Positions 5,723-5,974 of a stretch of DNA of 5,974 bases are shown here, one piece after another. This DNA comes from Phototrophicales bacterium (GTDB taxonomy: Bacteria > Chloroflexota > Anaerolineae > Aggregatilineales > Phototrophicaceae): the NCBI GenBank assembly GCA_002794515.1, contig PGTJ01000169.1, forward strand, positions 1 to 5,974. The letters are read 5' to 3'. The translations under genes and the position numbers were made by a program. The notes below the pieces were generated by a model that saw only the letters and a program-made list of their open reading frames with translations, was not told where the DNA came from and ran no database searches. Positions within the stretch are counted from its first letter, which is position 1. The number at the start of each line of letters is the position of its first letter.

Positions 5723-5753
5723 TCGTGGTGTGGGCAAATTTGCCCCACCACGA
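5723..5753. repeat. Near-perfect 31-base palindrome
   Basis: TCGTGGTG-T-GGGCAAA (5723-5738) is followed without a loop by TTTGCCCCACCACGA (5739-5753). The arms are 15 bp with one extra T (5731). No T run follows on either strand, so a simple terminator is unlikely. It could be a subterminal hairpin of a mobile element, a recombinase or regulator site, or a REP-like sequence. It stands between the structured RNA and the IS607-type gene. Confidence 0.85.
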
Positions 5754-5792
5754 CAACACACGAGCAGGTATCATCAACGTTAAGGCATTTTA

Positions 5793-5820
5793 TTGACAAG
5801 TATGTATTTTCATGTACAAT
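5793..5820 (+). promoter_or_regulatory. Promoter overlapping the start of the IS607-type transposase gene
   Basis: TTGACA (5793-5798), a 16-base spacer and TACAAT (5815-5820) form a good sigma70-type promoter. The -10 box ends one base before the ATG at 5822, so transcription would start at or just inside that codon. Either translation is leaderless or starts downstream, or another promoter is used. No Shine-Dalgarno precedes the ATG. Confidence 0.55.
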
Positions 5821-5829
5821 AATGTACAT
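5802..5829. repeat. ATGTA repeats at exact 10-base spacing, plus inverted ATGTAC/GTACAT
   Basis: ATGTA occurs at 5802, 5812 and 5822, one helical turn apart. ATGTAC (5812-5817) and GTACAT (5824-5829) form an inverted repeat with a 6-base spacer. They cover the -10 box and the transposase start. IS607-family transposases are known to bind repeated short motifs at element ends, so this may be the transposase binding region at the left end. The assignment is inferred. Confidence 0.5.
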
Positions 5830-5974
5830 AAGAATACGCGATTATGCCAAGAAAAAAGGTGTCCATTACCGAACAGCGTACCGTTGGTATAAAGATGGGA
5901 AAATACGCGGCTATCAAATGGATACAGCAACAATTATCATCACAGAAGATGAACCCACACAACAAACTCGACAA
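5822..5974 (+). CDS. tnpA: IS607-family serine transposase/resolvase, N-terminal part (cut by window edge)
   Basis: The 51 codons seen start MYIRIRDYAKKKGVHYRTAYRW and continue YKDGKIRGYQ, TATIIITEDE. This is the N-terminal MerR-like HTH of IS607-type TnpA (pattern YAKKxGVxYRTAYRWxKxGKIxGYQ...TIII). The serine recombinase catalytic domain should follow beyond the window; full-length members are about 200 residues. IS607 elements often also carry a tnpB downstream, which cannot be seen here. The ATG at 5822 is the only in-frame ATG at the start of homology, but it lacks a ribosome binding site and abuts a -10 box. Whether the element is intact is unknown. Confidence 0.82.
   Translation, partial: MYIRIRDYAKKKGVHYRTAYRWYKDGKIRGYQMDTATIIITEDEPTQQTRQ

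Noticed and set aside
1..5974. CRISPR array, tRNA or rRNA genes
   Set aside because: No regularly spaced repeats with unique spacers, no cloverleaf with CCA-type end, and no rRNA-like sequence were seen on either strand.

Overview
The window looks like bacterial chromosome: a housekeeping operon with mobile or defence DNA lying next to it. The phenylalanyl-tRNA synthetase genes, a T-box leader and the style of the PheT N-terminus (an extended WDRDK...HPNADRL segment) would fit Chloroflexota. That assignment is an inference from general family knowledge and has not been tested.

Left half, minus strand (3173 down to 1). A sigma70-type promoter at 3173-3144 drives a T-box leader. The leader has a UUC (Phe) specifier, a stem III, a T-box sequence and an intrinsic terminator. 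It is followed by pheS (2767-1733), a membrane-anchored SGNH/GDSL hydrolase (1720-578) and the 5' end of pheT, which runs off the left edge. The hydrolase separates pheS from pheT, and its Shine-Dalgarno overlaps the pheS stop codon. The whole unit should be induced when tRNA-Phe is uncharged.

Middle, minus strand (4773 down to 3184). A complete type IV toxin-antitoxin/abortive-infection pair, abiEi and abiEii, overlaps by ATGA. It has its own TTGACA-N17-TACCAT promoter and an inverted repeat that could be an operator. It is visibly more AT-rich than pheS/pheT, and it ends 10 bases before the pheS -35 box.

Right part, plus strand (4835 to 5974). A small excisionase-like HTH gene is transcribed divergently from abiE. 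It is followed by about 200 bases with good folding potential and by a strong intrinsic terminator at 5329-5382. Then comes a non-coding segment (about 5401-5600) with many nested complementary stretches, a GUAA tetraloop hairpin and an 11-bp helix pseudoknotted with a 9-bp helix. I read it as a structured RNA, possibly of the HEARO/omega-RNA type that guides IscB/IsrB nucleases, but no such nuclease is encoded in this window. A 31-base near-perfect palindrome follows. At the right edge is the first 51 codons of an IS607-type serine transposase, with a promoter and 10-bp-phased ATGTA repeats at its start.

The best candidates for something new are the orphan structured RNA beside the IS607 gene, the second structured segment after the HTH gene, and the hydrolase placed inside a T-box-controlled pheS-pheT operon.
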